The notes under the pieces: model-generated
Database searches by the model: none
Told to the model about the DNA's origin: nothing
What the model saw: the letters and a program-made list of their open reading frames with translations, nothing else
In this document: in pieces, positions 6,319 to 14,655 of the stretch
Layout of the letters: each line of letters opens with the position of its first letter
Numbering within the stretch: position 1 is the first letter of the stretch
Virus record (IMG/VR): IMGVR_UViG_3300022413_000030
Span: 1-32,896 of that record
Length of the DNA: 32,896 bases
From: a virus
Strand: one strand, 5' to 3'
Program-made: the position numbers and the translations under genes

Positions 6319-6671
6319 CTGCGCCGCTGCCTCCACCGCTCTAGCGACCGTAGCCGCTGCTCCTGGTCCGCCTGCTGTTCATCGTAGCGACGCAGACGGT
6401 CCGTTGACAAGTCGTGCGCGGGATTGAGCTTGTGCGTATCAAGCAAGCGCTCTTGGGCGTCTAGGCGTGCGTCGTTGTGTTCGTATGCCTGATAAGCGCA
6501 GTTACCGGCCCACCCGAACCCACCCGAGAGCGCGGTCAAGATCGCGGCGACGATCCGGATCTGTTTTCTCGTGTCGCGATTTTCCGATACCTCCCGCTCA
6601 ATGCGGTTGAGTCTGTCGCTCAGCCGCTCGCTTACGCGCAGGCTATCGGGGCGGTCGCTCGGGCGGCTCAC
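6315..6671 (-). CDS. Coiled-coil/membrane-span protein upstream of the cyclase (possible holin-type)
   Basis: This 118-residue protein starts at GTG 6671 and overlaps the upstream gene by 29 bp. Layout is an N-terminal charged helix (LSDRLNRIEREVSENRDTRK), one hydrophobic segment (IRIVAAILTALSGGFGWAG, about 38-56), and a second long charged helix to the C-terminus ending in RRR. The helix-then-span N-terminal half resembles XhlA-like haemolysin/holin-associated proteins, but the extra C-terminal helix does not fit that family well. Its stop overlaps the cyclase ATG, so the two are probably translated together. Function is uncertain. Confidence 0.62.
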   Translation of the reverse strand: MSRPSDRPDSLRVSERLSDRLNRIEREVSENRDTRKQIRIVAAILTALSGGFGWAGNCAYQAYEHNDARLDAQERLLDTHKLNPAHDLSTDRLRRYDEQQADQEQRLRSLERWRQRRR

Positions 6672-6900
6672 TGGACAACCGCGTCATCAGCAGCGCGACC
6701 TGGGTACGTAAGTCGGCGTTTCGTTCCTGGAGTTGCTGCATCCCTACTTCTAGCTCTCGGCATTTTCGTTTCCCATGATGATAGCCCGCCACGTAGCAAC
6801 GCTCCAAGCAGGTGCGAATATGGGTCTTGATGGCCGGCTGCATCGTCCCAAGTCCGAGCCGGTCTAAGATCTCCTGCTCGCTGTCGTCGATGATGTTCAC
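6643..6900 (-). CDS. Small coiled-coil protein, unknown function
   Basis: The frame is open to 7032, but GTG 6900 is preferred: it overlaps the upstream stop as GTGA, and the residues before it merely shadow the upstream gene. The 85-residue product has an acidic N-terminus (NIIDDSEQEILDRLGLG), a Cys-containing middle (IRTCLERCYVAGYHHGKRKC), and a C-terminal coiled coil (ELEVGMQQLQERNADLRTQV). No family is recognised. It lies between late structural genes and the membrane/cyclase genes. Confidence 0.62.
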   Translation of the reverse strand: MNIIDDSEQEILDRLGLGTMQPAIKTHIRTCLERCYVAGYHHGKRKCRELEVGMQQLQERNADLRTQVALLMTRLSSEPPERPPR

Positions 6901-7232
6901 GACGACAATCGGTTCACCAGGCGTTGACGAATCGTGAGCCCCGCTACGTCCGTGTCGAGCCATGGAAGAGTCGCATCGTTCTGAATAGCGGTAATAATCG
7001 CAGTCGAGCCCGCGAACATGTACAGATTCCATTCGGCGGCGAACGTCAGGAAGAGCGCTTCGACTTTGGTGGTCGCCTGCGTTTGGTTTTGGCCGAGGGT
7101 GCGCGCGAGCGTCAGGAGATCGTTGATGATGTTCCTCACCAAGTCTTTGCGCACCTGCTCGTCCTCTTCGAGCTTGTCCAGATAGTCGCGGTCCTCCGAG
7201 TAGCGACCGTCAAACCACGGCAAAAAAGACAT
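6897..7232 (-). CDS. Hypothetical late protein
   Basis: This 111-residue protein starts at ATG 7232, sharing bases with the upstream stop (TGATG). It has an acidic N-terminal region (SEDRDYLDKLEEDEQ), a helix-rich centre and a moderately hydrophobic stretch (EALFLTFAAEWNLYMFAGSTAIITAI). No known motif is seen. Coupling to the short fibre gene suggests it belongs to the tail-fibre or lysis transition, possibly as an assembly helper, but this is a guess from position. Confidence 0.62.
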   Translation of the reverse strand: MSFLPWFDGRYSEDRDYLDKLEEDEQVRKDLVRNIINDLLTLARTLGQNQTQATTKVEALFLTFAAEWNLYMFAGSTAIITAIQNDATLPWLDTDVAGLTIRQRLVNRLSS

Positions 7233-7861
7233 CAGACAAACTCCATAACCAGGGTGCAGTTGACATAACAGCTACCGCCCGCCGTGTCGGTGTTCCGGAA
7301 AAATGGCGCAAACCCGTCGCCGGCCGCCAAGGTGTTGGCGCTGACAAAGGTCGTGCTCATGTCGTATCGGTTCGAAGCGGACCCGCCCGATGCCACGGTC
7401 ATCGTGGTGCCGAGCTGGGTCTCCGTCGTCGTTGCGGTGCCGTCGGCGTATTCGATTTTGTACAGTCGAAAATCCCCGCCCACGGCCGCGCCGCTCACGC
7501 GATACCAGGCGTTGACCTCGTTGATCTTGAGCGCCACGGGCGCTTGCGGCCAAATGTTATAGACCTGTGTCGCCGGGTCGGCGCCATTCCCATACGTTTG
7601 GGTCATCGTGCCGGCAAGCCACACACTTTGAAACGGCAACCCGTACCAAGTGTTCGTCGCGGCGGCCGAGAAAGCGCCGCCGAAATGGTAGATGCATCGG
7701 TCGGCTAGGGCATTATGGTCGGTCTCTAATGCGATTAGCCCGTCTACGATCCGGTTGTGGCAAGCCGCCTCTTGCTGCGTGTCGAGATCGGTTGCCGCGA
7801 CGACGTCCTGCTTGATCCTACCGTAACTGCCGTCTGTTCTTGTGCCTGGTGTGACTGCCAT
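7232..7861 (-). CDS. Short tail-fibre/receptor-binding candidate
   Basis: This 209-residue protein has a likely virion-attachment N-terminus (TRTDGSYGRIKQD...DLDTQ) that closely resembles the N-terminus of the 389-residue fibre at 30999-32168. The rest is Gly/Thr/Ser-rich and beta-prone, as in fibre tips (for example TTTETQLGTTMTVASGG). It follows the gp48/YmfQ-type baseplate gene, where Mu-like phages place fibres. Recognition of a fibre is by composition, position and the shared N-terminus; receptor is unknown. Confidence 0.62.
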   Translation of the reverse strand: MAVTPGTRTDGSYGRIKQDVVAATDLDTQQEAACHNRIVDGLIALETDHNALADRCIYHFGGAFSAAATNTWYGLPFQSVWLAGTMTQTYGNGADPATQVYNIWPQAPVALKINEVNAWYRVSGAAVGGDFRLYKIEYADGTATTTETQLGTTMTVASGGSASNRYDMSTTFVSANTLAAGDGFAPFFRNTDTAGGSCYVNCTLVMEFV

Positions 7862-7873
7862 TGATCGTCGTCC

Positions 7874-9184
7874 TTATGTCGGCAGGTTGTATTTGTTCAT
7901 CAAATAGGCAGTCGTAGCCGCCACGTCGGCTTGCACGTAGGTGCCCGTGTAGTCCGCGCTCACCATCTCGAAAATCACGCCGCGGAAGCCCGTTGTCGTA
8001 TCGCCGAGGGTCAAGCCTTGATCCCCCGTCACCGAAGCCGCGTGCGCGCCGCTTACGCCTGTGCGGTCGTTCGTCCGTAGATAAGCCGTGCCCGCGTCGG
8101 CGCCGATTGTAACCATGCAAGGATGGGCGAGTGCGATCGGCTCGGTGAGCGTCGTCGCACCATAAGTAAAGTTGCACTCATAGCCGCCGCTGCCGTCGTT
8201 GTCGACGGCGACCGTGATATCCGTTCCGTCGGTGAGGATAATCCCGCCGACGACGAGCTCTTCCATATAGAACACTATCCAGCACTGAAAGTCGTCCTCT
8301 TGCAGCAACGTGTTCGCGTCGGTGCTGCCGGGCGCCGAATGGTCAAGTCCGCTGATCTCCTTATCATCTGGCGAAACGTAAAGCCCACAGCCATTCCAGC
8401 CGAAAACCTGCGTTGCTACGGGCAAGTCGGGCCCGCCCGTGTCCCAGCTGTTCGCCGGGGTAACGCGGTTGGTCCACGTCGTAATCTCCCCGCCCGACTC
8501 GACGAACTCCCCGTGCACGTAATGATGCCGCAGGTTGGTCAGCCCGGCGGTCGCCGCCTCGGTCCAGCCGTTGTAGTTGATGTGCGTATAGAGGTGCTTG
8601 TGTTCGTCGAGCGTGCACTCAAGCACGGCGTCCTGCGTGGTGCCGGTCGTCTCGTAGCTCATCTGGCTTGCGAAGAGCCACGGCGTATGCCGGATCGGCT
8701 TACTGATTGGCGTTTTGCCGCAGCGCCAAACCTCGTACCTGGCGACGTCGATCGTGTATCCGATATCGAGCGCTATCGCCTTGAAGTCCGCTTCGCTTTG
8801 CCCCTCCGAAACGGCGAAGCGCTTTAGAATCGCGTCCTGCCGGTCGGCTTCGGTCGTCAGGTAAGCGGTGCATTCATTCGGGAGGCCGACAAACGTCTCC
8901 CAATCCATCAGCAGATCGACCGCGGTTGCATCGCCAGGGAATGACTCGCGATAAAGGTCGGCGCCTCGTTCATGCACCCGGGCAAACTCGACGGCAAACG
9001 CCTTGAGGAACTTTCCGACGTTGGTCAGCACGCCACCGATCTCAAGGGCCTTCGTGATGCCGCGGCCGGGCGGTAGCAGCTTCAGCGCCTGATCTTGATA
9101 TTGCGAGATCAAGGCCTCGCTCGTTCCCGTGCCGCATCCCCCGAGGTAAAAGGGGAAGTCATACGGGAACTCGCAGTCGGCCAT
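7874..9184 (-). CDS. gp48/YmfQ-type baseplate protein fused to a LamG-like domain
   Basis: In this 436-residue protein, residues about 25-205 match the Mu gp48/YmfQ (DUF2313) baseplate family: LLPPGRGITKALEIGGVL, FARVHERGADLYRESFPGDA, DWETFVGLP, and a following FKAIALDIGYTI block. That family closes the baseplate and is normally about 200 residues. Here about 220 further residues form a beta-rich, concanavalin/LamG-like domain (HHYVHGEFVESGGEITTWTN, later FRGVIFEMVSADYTG and terminal YLMNKYNLP), typical of glycan-binding modules. The start overlaps the preceding stop as TAATG. The fusion suggests a baseplate protein carrying its own adhesin. Confidence 0.77.
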   Translation of the reverse strand: MADCEFPYDFPFYLGGCGTGTSEALISQYQDQALKLLPPGRGITKALEIGGVLTNVGKFLKAFAVEFARVHERGADLYRESFPGDATAVDLLMDWETFVGLPNECTAYLTTEADRQDAILKRFAVSEGQSEADFKAIALDIGYTIDVARYEVWRCGKTPISKPIRHTPWLFASQMSYETTGTTQDAVLECTLDEHKHLYTHINYNGWTEAATAGLTNLRHHYVHGEFVESGGEITTWTNRVTPANSWDTGGPDLPVATQVFGWNGCGLYVSPDDKEISGLDHSAPGSTDANTLLQEDDFQCWIVFYMEELVVGGIILTDGTDITVAVDNDGSGGYECNFTYGATTLTEPIALAHPCMVTIGADAGTAYLRTNDRTGVSGAHAASVTGDQGLTLGDTTTGFRGVIFEMVSADYTGTYVQADVAATTAYLMNKYNLPT

Positions 9185-10137
9185 TAGGCTTGCTCACCAA
9201 ACACAAAGACGTTGAGCCGCGCCGAAACCGCGGAGAGGACGACCTCGGTGCTGGTGCTCGACGTCCAACAGGTAATCAGGAACGACGCGCTGCTTAACGT
9301 ATTCACGCTGAACACCATGCTTACACCGGCCGCGGCGGCGTCGGTTTGCGTGCACTGAACAAAGAAGTCCGTATCGGTCATCGCGTTGTCCATCACCACG
9401 GTGATCGTTCCGTTGGTGTCGTTGCTGCTGGTTGCGCTAGCGAGCCCAAACGAATTGCCCGAAATGGTGGCCGTCGTGCTTCCCGTGGTCGTCACGATAT
9501 TGCCGCCTGCCTTGGGAATCGCTTGGCTGATGAGCTGATTCTTGCTGATCGTAGCCGGATTGAGGACCCCGTTCAGCCTGACGGTGTCGCCAAATACTCC
9601 TGCCGCCAAGTTGCTGCTCATCTGCACCTCGGGGCCGTTTGCGTCGCTAGCAATGAGCGTCATGAGGCCCTCGCTTATGCCGAGCGAATCCCACTGTGTC
9701 GTGCCCTGATTCCATTCCGCATTGAAGGCGACCGAAAGCCCGGCCGGCTCGGTGTAGACGTTGACAAAGTTCCCCGTGATCGCCGCGGCTTTGAGCCAGT
9801 GCGTCCGGGAATCGGTTGTGGCGTTCGTGTCAGTAATACGCGGCGAGTCTCCCGCAAAGGCTGCGCCAAAGGGGATCGCAATGTCCATCTCGTTGCTCGT
9901 GCCGCTCCGGCGCAAGTAGAGGATCTCGAGCCCATCGAGCACCTGCGTAAAGTCGAGCGCCGCGGGCGTGAGGCCGGCCGTCTCGATGATGTTGAGCAGT
10001 TCTTCCTGCACGCCGTCAAACCACTCCTCCTGCCCAATAGTGCCGGAGTTGGGGTCGGTCGGGTCGCCGTTCGTCCAGCCGTCTTTGCCGGCCCCGAATT
10101 TGTTTTGCTCCGCAGTCGGGTCGTCGATTCTATCCAT
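9184..10137 (-). CDS. Tail-fibre-like protein between gp47 and gp48 homologues
   Basis: This 317-residue protein has GAGGCAAGCA before ATG 10137. The N-terminal 95 residues contain a pattern common at phage fibre N-termini (EEWFDGVQEELLNIIETAGLTP, FTQVLDGLEILYLRR). The remainder is Thr/Ser/Asn/Ala-rich and beta-prone, as in trimeric fibre shafts or tips. In Mu, gp47 and gp48 are adjacent, so a fibre gene here is an insertion relative to the standard order. Assigned by composition and location; a neck or collar fibre is an alternative. Confidence 0.65.
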   Translation of the reverse strand: MDRIDDPTAEQNKFGAGKDGWTNGDPTDPNSGTIGQEEWFDGVQEELLNIIETAGLTPAALDFTQVLDGLEILYLRRSGTSNEMDIAIPFGAAFAGDSPRITDTNATTDSRTHWLKAAAITGNFVNVYTEPAGLSVAFNAEWNQGTTQWDSLGISEGLMTLIASDANGPEVQMSSNLAAGVFGDTVRLNGVLNPATISKNQLISQAIPKAGGNIVTTTGSTTATISGNSFGLASATSSNDTNGTITVVMDNAMTDTDFFVQCTQTDAAAAGVSMVFSVNTLSSASFLITCWTSSTSTEVVLSAVSARLNVFVFGEQA

Positions 10138-10145
10138 TGCTTGCC

Positions 10146-11210
10146 TCAGACGTAAATGTGAGTGAAACTCGTAAACATTCCATATTGACCGGGGTCCTGA
10201 TCGATTGTCGGCGAAGAGAGGCTCACCGACGTCACGCCAGACGCGCTTTGCGCCGCGTTTTCAATATCGGGCTGCCGGAGCACGAGCTCGGGCTCGCCAG
10301 ACGTGAGGATCCAATCCTCAACCGCCATTTCGAGCGAGTTGCGGACCGGGGTGGTATCCGGGATCAAGCCGGACCAAGTGAGCGTTAGCGGTTGCGGGGT
10401 CGGCCCTATGACCGGCGCCCCGCCCATCATGATGGGCCGCTTCGCGTCGACATTCGCCTGCGCCGCCGCAATCGTCGCGGCGCCGGGTACCGGGCCAGAT
10501 ACATCGTCGACGATCACGATCGTCACAAAGCTCGGAGACGGTTCGTTCGGAAACTCAAAGGCGCGCGACACCGCCGCCGTCTCCAATGCCCAGGCCGCAA
10601 AGTCGCCCGCGCTGCCCCCACGCGGCGGCGTCTTCATACGGGCGCGGAGCCGATTGAATACACCGACGCTCGTCTCGGCGTCCGCCCCGCCCGATAGGCC
10701 GCCCGTGGCTACGGTTGCCTCGGAATCGATCCCGACGATCGGCGTTGACAAAAACACCGCCGCGCCCGCCAACGTGTTGCCGCTCAGCCCCGCCGCGGTA
10801 GCCGTTACGGCTACGGTCACATCGCCCCCGCCCCCAATGTTCACGGAGCTGTCGGTCGTAAAGGTAATGCCGTCGCGGTTTCCGATCTCGGTGCCCGCCG
10901 GGATATTAGTGCTTGGCGTCCCCGTAAAGGTGACGTTTCCGGTGGCCGCGCTCGCGACGACTTGCGGAGGCGTGAGGAAGATATCCGCCCACCGCAGCAA
11001 CGTGTCGAGGTCGCTTTCCTCGCTTGGGATTACCTGCTTTTGCAGGTAGTTCAGATAGCCGTAGACCCCGTGTGTCATTCCGGGGACGACGAAGCTGTAG
11101 ATATTCTCGACGGACCGCCGGAGCACCGCGTCTCCCGATGTGGTGCGCGCTAAAAAGTCCTGCTGAAAGCGGTCGCGTAGCGTCTGCAATGTCGGTCGAT
11201 CAAATGGCAC
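10146..11210 (-). CDS. Baseplate J-like wedge protein (Mu gp47 type)
   Basis: This 354-residue protein starts at GTG 11210 behind a G7 ribosome site. It matches the Baseplate_J family: FDRPTLQTLRDRFQQDF at the start, SDLDTLLRWADIFL (about 66-79), a beta-rich centre with GTEIGNRDGITFTT, and GLSGGADAETSVGVFNRLRARMKTPPRGGSAGDFAAWAL (about 199-237), the most conserved stretch of the family. These proteins form the baseplate wedge and initiate sheath contraction. It follows gp46-type and precedes gp48-type genes, as in Mu apart from one inserted fibre gene. Confidence 0.9.
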   Translation of the reverse strand: MPFDRPTLQTLRDRFQQDFLARTTSGDAVLRRSVENIYSFVVPGMTHGVYGYLNYLQKQVIPSEESDLDTLLRWADIFLTPPQVVASAATGNVTFTGTPSTNIPAGTEIGNRDGITFTTDSSVNIGGGGDVTVAVTATAAGLSGNTLAGAAVFLSTPIVGIDSEATVATGGLSGGADAETSVGVFNRLRARMKTPPRGGSAGDFAAWALETAAVSRAFEFPNEPSPSFVTIVIVDDVSGPVPGAATIAAAQANVDAKRPIMMGGAPVIGPTPQPLTLTWSGLIPDTTPVRNSLEMAVEDWILTSGEPELVLRQPDIENAAQSASGVTSVSLSSPTIDQDPGQYGMFTSFTHIYV

Positions 11211-11224
11211 TTAACCCCCCCCCT

Positions 11225-11677
11225 TTACTGCGCATAGTAAACTTCCCAAGGCCCGACGAGCTGCGGCGCGAGTTGATCGGGGCGGAACACCCGAACCAAA
11301 ATCCGCATAAATCCCTTTCGGCCCTCTACCCAGCTCGTCTCGACTTGCACTTCGCGGGCGATGCCGTCTTCTATCATCCACTGAAGCGATTCCTCGGCGG
11401 CTTCGCGCGCAAAGAGCAACGTGCCGGTATTGGCTTTGGCGCGCTCTAGCAGCCAAAGGCGCGAGCCCCACAGGTCATTGTCAACAAAGCTATACGCATC
11501 GGCCCACCAGCCCCGGCGATCTTGGCCCTCGGCGACGTTGTCCTCGTCCCGCGCTCGTTGATCGCAGAGCAGGCTCAGCAGGACCGCGGTTTCAAGGGCC
11601 TGCGTCGTGTCGTGCCCTTCCTCATCTGCCGAAAGATCACCCTGGCCCTGTACGTTGTCGAAGACGATTCGGAGCAT
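11225..11677 (-). CDS. Baseplate protein, Mu gp46 type
   Basis: This 150-residue protein fits the phage GP46 family in length, position and motifs: LETAVLLSLLCDQRA, DRRGWWAD followed by a short hydrophilic stretch, GSRLWLLERAK, and ESLQWMIEDGIAREVQV. GP46 proteins are small baseplate components related to T4 gp25. The ATG overlaps the gp45-type stop (TAATG), which indicates coupled translation with the spike gene. The C-terminus ends 14 bp before the gp47-type GTG. Confidence 0.86.
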   Translation of the reverse strand: MLRIVFDNVQGQGDLSADEEGHDTTQALETAVLLSLLCDQRARDEDNVAEGQDRRGWWADAYSFVDNDLWGSRLWLLERAKANTGTLLFAREAAEESLQWMIEDGIAREVQVETSWVEGRKGFMRILVRVFRPDQLAPQLVGPWEVYYAQ

Positions 11678-12201
11678 TAGGTCGCTTTCACTTTCTGCGC
11701 GGCCACGTCGCCGGCAATGTAGGGGCTAGTAAAAGTCACCGGCCCGCCCGTGGGCGTGGTGCCTGTGCCGAGCGTGGCCTGGATTTTGTCGAGCTCCGCC
11801 TTGACCAGCGCAGCCAGCGCAACGAAGTCCGCGCCGGACTGGGCCCCGAGATGCACGACATCGTCTGCAGCTAAGAAGATCTTCCAGCCCGTCGGGTTAT
11901 ACAATCCGCCCTCCCCTTCCTCGACCCCCGTTGGTCGAGTTGCGCGGTCGGTCGCTGCGAGACCCACTAGGTGATCTTGCGCGCCCCCGATGGCCAAAAC
12001 AATGACCTCGGAATCAACCGCAGGGCGGAATGACAGCCCATAGGGCTGGAAGTGCTCGACGTCGTCCGCAACCTCAAGGTGCCGCAGCTCAACCTGGAGG
12101 CCCTGCGTGGCGAGCGCATCGTTCACGCGCGAGATTACGCCGCGCGCGATCATCGTGCTGACGCGCGACTGTAGATGCCTGGCGGCGCGGCGTAGGTCCA
12201 T
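11677..12201 (-). CDS. Baseplate spike/assembly protein, Mu gp45 type
   Basis: Starting at ATG 12201, which overlaps the hub stop as TGATG, gives 174 residues; the longer open frame to 12237 only shadows the hub gene. The N-terminus (LQSRVSTMIARGVISRVND) and the OB-like LQVELRHLEVADDVEHFQPYG, followed by short beta repeats and EGEGGLYNP, match Mu gp45 spike proteins. These form the trimeric membrane-piercing tip beneath the hub. Residues after 140 are Thr/Gly/Pro-rich. No His-x-His iron motif of the Mu spike apex is evident. Confidence 0.82.
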   Translation of the reverse strand: MDLRRAARHLQSRVSTMIARGVISRVNDALATQGLQVELRHLEVADDVEHFQPYGLSFRPAVDSEVIVLAIGGAQDHLVGLAATDRATRPTGVEEGEGGLYNPTGWKIFLAADDVVHLGAQSGADFVALAALVKAELDKIQATLGTGTTPTGGPVTFTSPYIAGDVAAQKVKAT

Positions 12202-13376
12202 CAAAGCAACGGCCCTTCGGGTGGGACAACATTCCAATCCGCGTGCTGCCGATCTTGGGCGGTTTTCTCGTCCAGCGTTGGCGCTGACGTATCACCGAGC
12301 GGTCGGCCGCGCTTTCGCTTGGGGTAGGTCTCGATCAGGTCGAATGCGGCTTTCTGCACGAACGTGAGGTCGGTGGTGCGGCCGCCCTCGTTTCCGTCTG
12401 CTGCAAAGCGATACGCGCATGCGATCAAAAGGAACGTTCCGTCAACCGCGAGGCGCGGGTCCTTGATCCGAACCTGAACCCCGGGCATCCACACTTCGCG
12501 GTTGAAGCCTTCGCCGTACCCAAAGCCGTCAACCGTATAAATGACGCGCTCCCCCTGGCCCGCGCGCCGATTCCGCTCCCACACCGCCCGCCGTTTCAAG
12601 TCGCGCTTGCCTTTCTGAGAAGTCGAAACCAGAAGCAGGGGCCGATATCGGACGATCTGGTCGTCAAAAATCGCACTATTTTCCTGAGCCGTGGTGCGCC
12701 CGTTGCTTTCGTTATCGCTCGGGCTTTGCCCCTTGATAAAGTACGCCGAGTGCCTGCCGGCATGGCTATCGAGCCGCTCGCCCCGGATGATGTTTTGCCC
12801 GTACTCGAGCGCCACATTGCTGAGCACCCGCTCGCCGGCTGCGAGTAGGCGTAGCGCGCCTTCGGGATCACTGGCCGGGAAAAGGCCCCGCAGCCGTGCT
12901 GCCCGCGTGATGCAATCGAGCACCGACTCCCCCGGGTCAATCGCAAAGCGCGGAAACCTTTTTTTGTAGTCGCCTACGGGGTCGACCGATACCTCGATCC
13001 CAAAGGGACTGCACAGGTTTTGCGCGATCTGGCGGAGCGTCACATCGCGCCAGCGCCCCTTCTTAAAATGGGCGGAGCAGTCGACTAGATCGCCTAGCGT
13101 TGAGCGCCCCCGCGCCGTGAGCTGTAGCTCGCCCGCCGAGTATTGGGTGCTAACGTCATCGATAAAGCCGGTCACCAGCAAGCGGTCTTGCAGCTTGATC
13201 GTGCAGCGGTCTCCGGCCTCAATCGGGGGCGGACCGGTTAGATCAACCCGTAAGTCGGCGTAGCTGAACTCAAAGAGACTGGCGGCCTGTTCAAGCGATA
13301 GCCGCACAAAGCCGCGCGTAAAGTGCGTAAACTTCTGCCCGTTGATGAACAGCTCAAAATCGGGGAGGCTAGCCAT
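12201..13376 (-). CDS. Baseplate hub protein, Mu gp44 / late-control D-like
   Basis: This 391-residue protein belongs with the Mu gp44 (gpP) and P2 gpD hub family. It starts with FELFINGQKFTHFTRGFVRLSLEQAASLFEFSY and continues with DRCTIKLQDRLLVTGFIDDV, LTARGRSTLGDLVDCSA (a family signature), RQIAQNLCSPFGIEV, and a repeat of beta domains. It would form the trimeric hub joining the tail tube to the spike. It overlaps the gp43-type gene by 8 bp and shares bases with the gp45-type start. The C-terminal 50 residues are basic and possibly disordered. Confidence 0.88.
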   Translation of the reverse strand: MASLPDFELFINGQKFTHFTRGFVRLSLEQAASLFEFSYADLRVDLTGPPPIEAGDRCTIKLQDRLLVTGFIDDVSTQYSAGELQLTARGRSTLGDLVDCSAHFKKGRWRDVTLRQIAQNLCSPFGIEVSVDPVGDYKKRFPRFAIDPGESVLDCITRAARLRGLFPASDPEGALRLLAAGERVLSNVALEYGQNIIRGERLDSHAGRHSAYFIKGQSPSDNESNGRTTAQENSAIFDDQIVRYRPLLLVSTSQKGKRDLKRRAVWERNRRAGQGERVIYTVDGFGYGEGFNREVWMPGVQVRIKDPRLAVDGTFLLIACAYRFAADGNEGGRTTDLTFVQKAAFDLIETYPKRKRGRPLGDTSAPTLDEKTAQDRQHADWNVVPPEGPLL

Positions 13377-14655
13377 CGGCGATCACTTCAAGGGGCTCGT
13401 CTTGCAATACGAAACCCGGATGCTGGAGTCGGTTGCGCGCGACGATGTCCTCGGCTTGGCGTGCGTCGCCGTATAGGTGTTGCGCCACCACCAACGCGGG
13501 GAACGTGTCGGCCGGCGTATGGGTGCCGATCTCCGGGAGACCCCGGGCGACCTCACTCAAATAGGCGGAGACGGCTTCGTTCAGATTGCTGATTGCTTCA
13601 AATTCTTTGTCCGACGCTTCGAGCAGGAACGGGTCCATCGCGTCAATGAACGCGCTCCGCGCACCATCCGCTTGGGAAAAGCTCTCAAACGGGAGCCCCG
13701 TAAATAGCGAGGCCGTCTCGTAGAGCGCGAGCAACGGGCCCAGGCGGTAGAGCTCGTCCAGGTTGGTCTGCTCTTGCACGCCGTTGGCCGTCGTGGTCTG
13801 CACCGTTGGCTTGCCCGCGGCGAAGTCATTCGAGAAGTTGAACGTCTGATCGACCAGAATCCGGATCGGCCCGCCCCGGCTCCAGGTAGTGACGACGTTT
13901 TCGAGTAGCTCGGCCGGTGCGCGTAGGGCGCTGTAGGTGGTAACGACCCCATCCACGATCGCGTCGCTCAGCTCGAGCGGCTGATTGATAAGCGCGTTCA
14001 AGTTGCCCGATAGCCGCGTTACCTGATTCGTCACCTGCCCGATGATATTGATCTTTGCGCTAATGGTGCCCTGTATGTCGACGAGCTGTTCGCTAAGGTC
14101 GTCGAGCCCCCGCCGGAGCTTGGCGCGCCGCGATTCTGGGATGCCGTCATTTGAATATCTGCGAACGAACTTCGCTTGGCTTTCTTCTTTCGCGTTCTCG
14201 GCGGCGTCATTCACGCGCGCGCCGGCGTCAGCGACGGCGAACTCCGGGGGCGGCGCGGTTTCGATGCATTCGAACGAGACGGTGCAAAAGCCGCGCTGGC
14301 TCTTGCTCTCATTCGTTTTGATGCGCCCAACGATCGTGACCGTAAGCGGCCCACGCCACGGCAAGAACAGCTCGCCCTCACCGCCCTCGAGCAGAGCGGC
14401 CTCGAGCGCCAGGCGCTCAATGTCGTAGTTAGGCCCGATGAGGAAGGCCGAAATCTGGAAGCGATTGCTGTCGGCGCCAAGGTCTTGCACGTTCGTAAAC
14501 TGCTGCCCCGGGAAACGCTGAATCGCCAAACGCCTGCCCGCGTCTTTGGAGTAGTCTTCGACCCAAAAAACGGCGTCCCGAAACTTTGCGCGCCGGTATC
14601 CCTCCCGAACGGGGCGACCATCAACAAAGAACTGCTGTTCGTCAAACCAGGCCAC
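13369..14655 (-). CDS. Tail/DNA circularisation protein, Mu gp43 (gpN) type
   Basis: This 428-residue protein starts at GTG 14655, sharing bases with the tape-measure stop (TAGTG). The N-terminal 130 residues match the DNA_circ_N family: YRRAKFRDAVFWVED, GRRLAIQRFPGQ, VQDLGADSNRFQISAFLIGPNYD and a final EGELFLPWRGPLTVTI. In Mu-like phages this protein sits at the top of the baseplate hub, despite the family name. The C-terminal half is helical with a coiled-coil region and ends in a short segment resembling a LysM-like tail (HLYGDARQAEDIVARN), which is common in this family. Confidence 0.87.
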   Translation of the reverse strand: MAWFDEQQFFVDGRPVREGYRRAKFRDAVFWVEDYSKDAGRRLAIQRFPGQQFTNVQDLGADSNRFQISAFLIGPNYDIERLALEAALLEGGEGELFLPWRGPLTVTIVGRIKTNESKSQRGFCTVSFECIETAPPPEFAVADAGARVNDAAENAKEESQAKFVRRYSNDGIPESRRAKLRRGLDDLSEQLVDIQGTISAKINIIGQVTNQVTRLSGNLNALINQPLELSDAIVDGVVTTYSALRAPAELLENVVTTWSRGGPIRILVDQTFNFSNDFAAGKPTVQTTTANGVQEQTNLDELYRLGPLLALYETASLFTGLPFESFSQADGARSAFIDAMDPFLLEASDKEFEAISNLNEAVSAYLSEVARGLPEIGTHTPADTFPALVVAQHLYGDARQAEDIVARNRLQHPGFVLQDEPLEVIADG

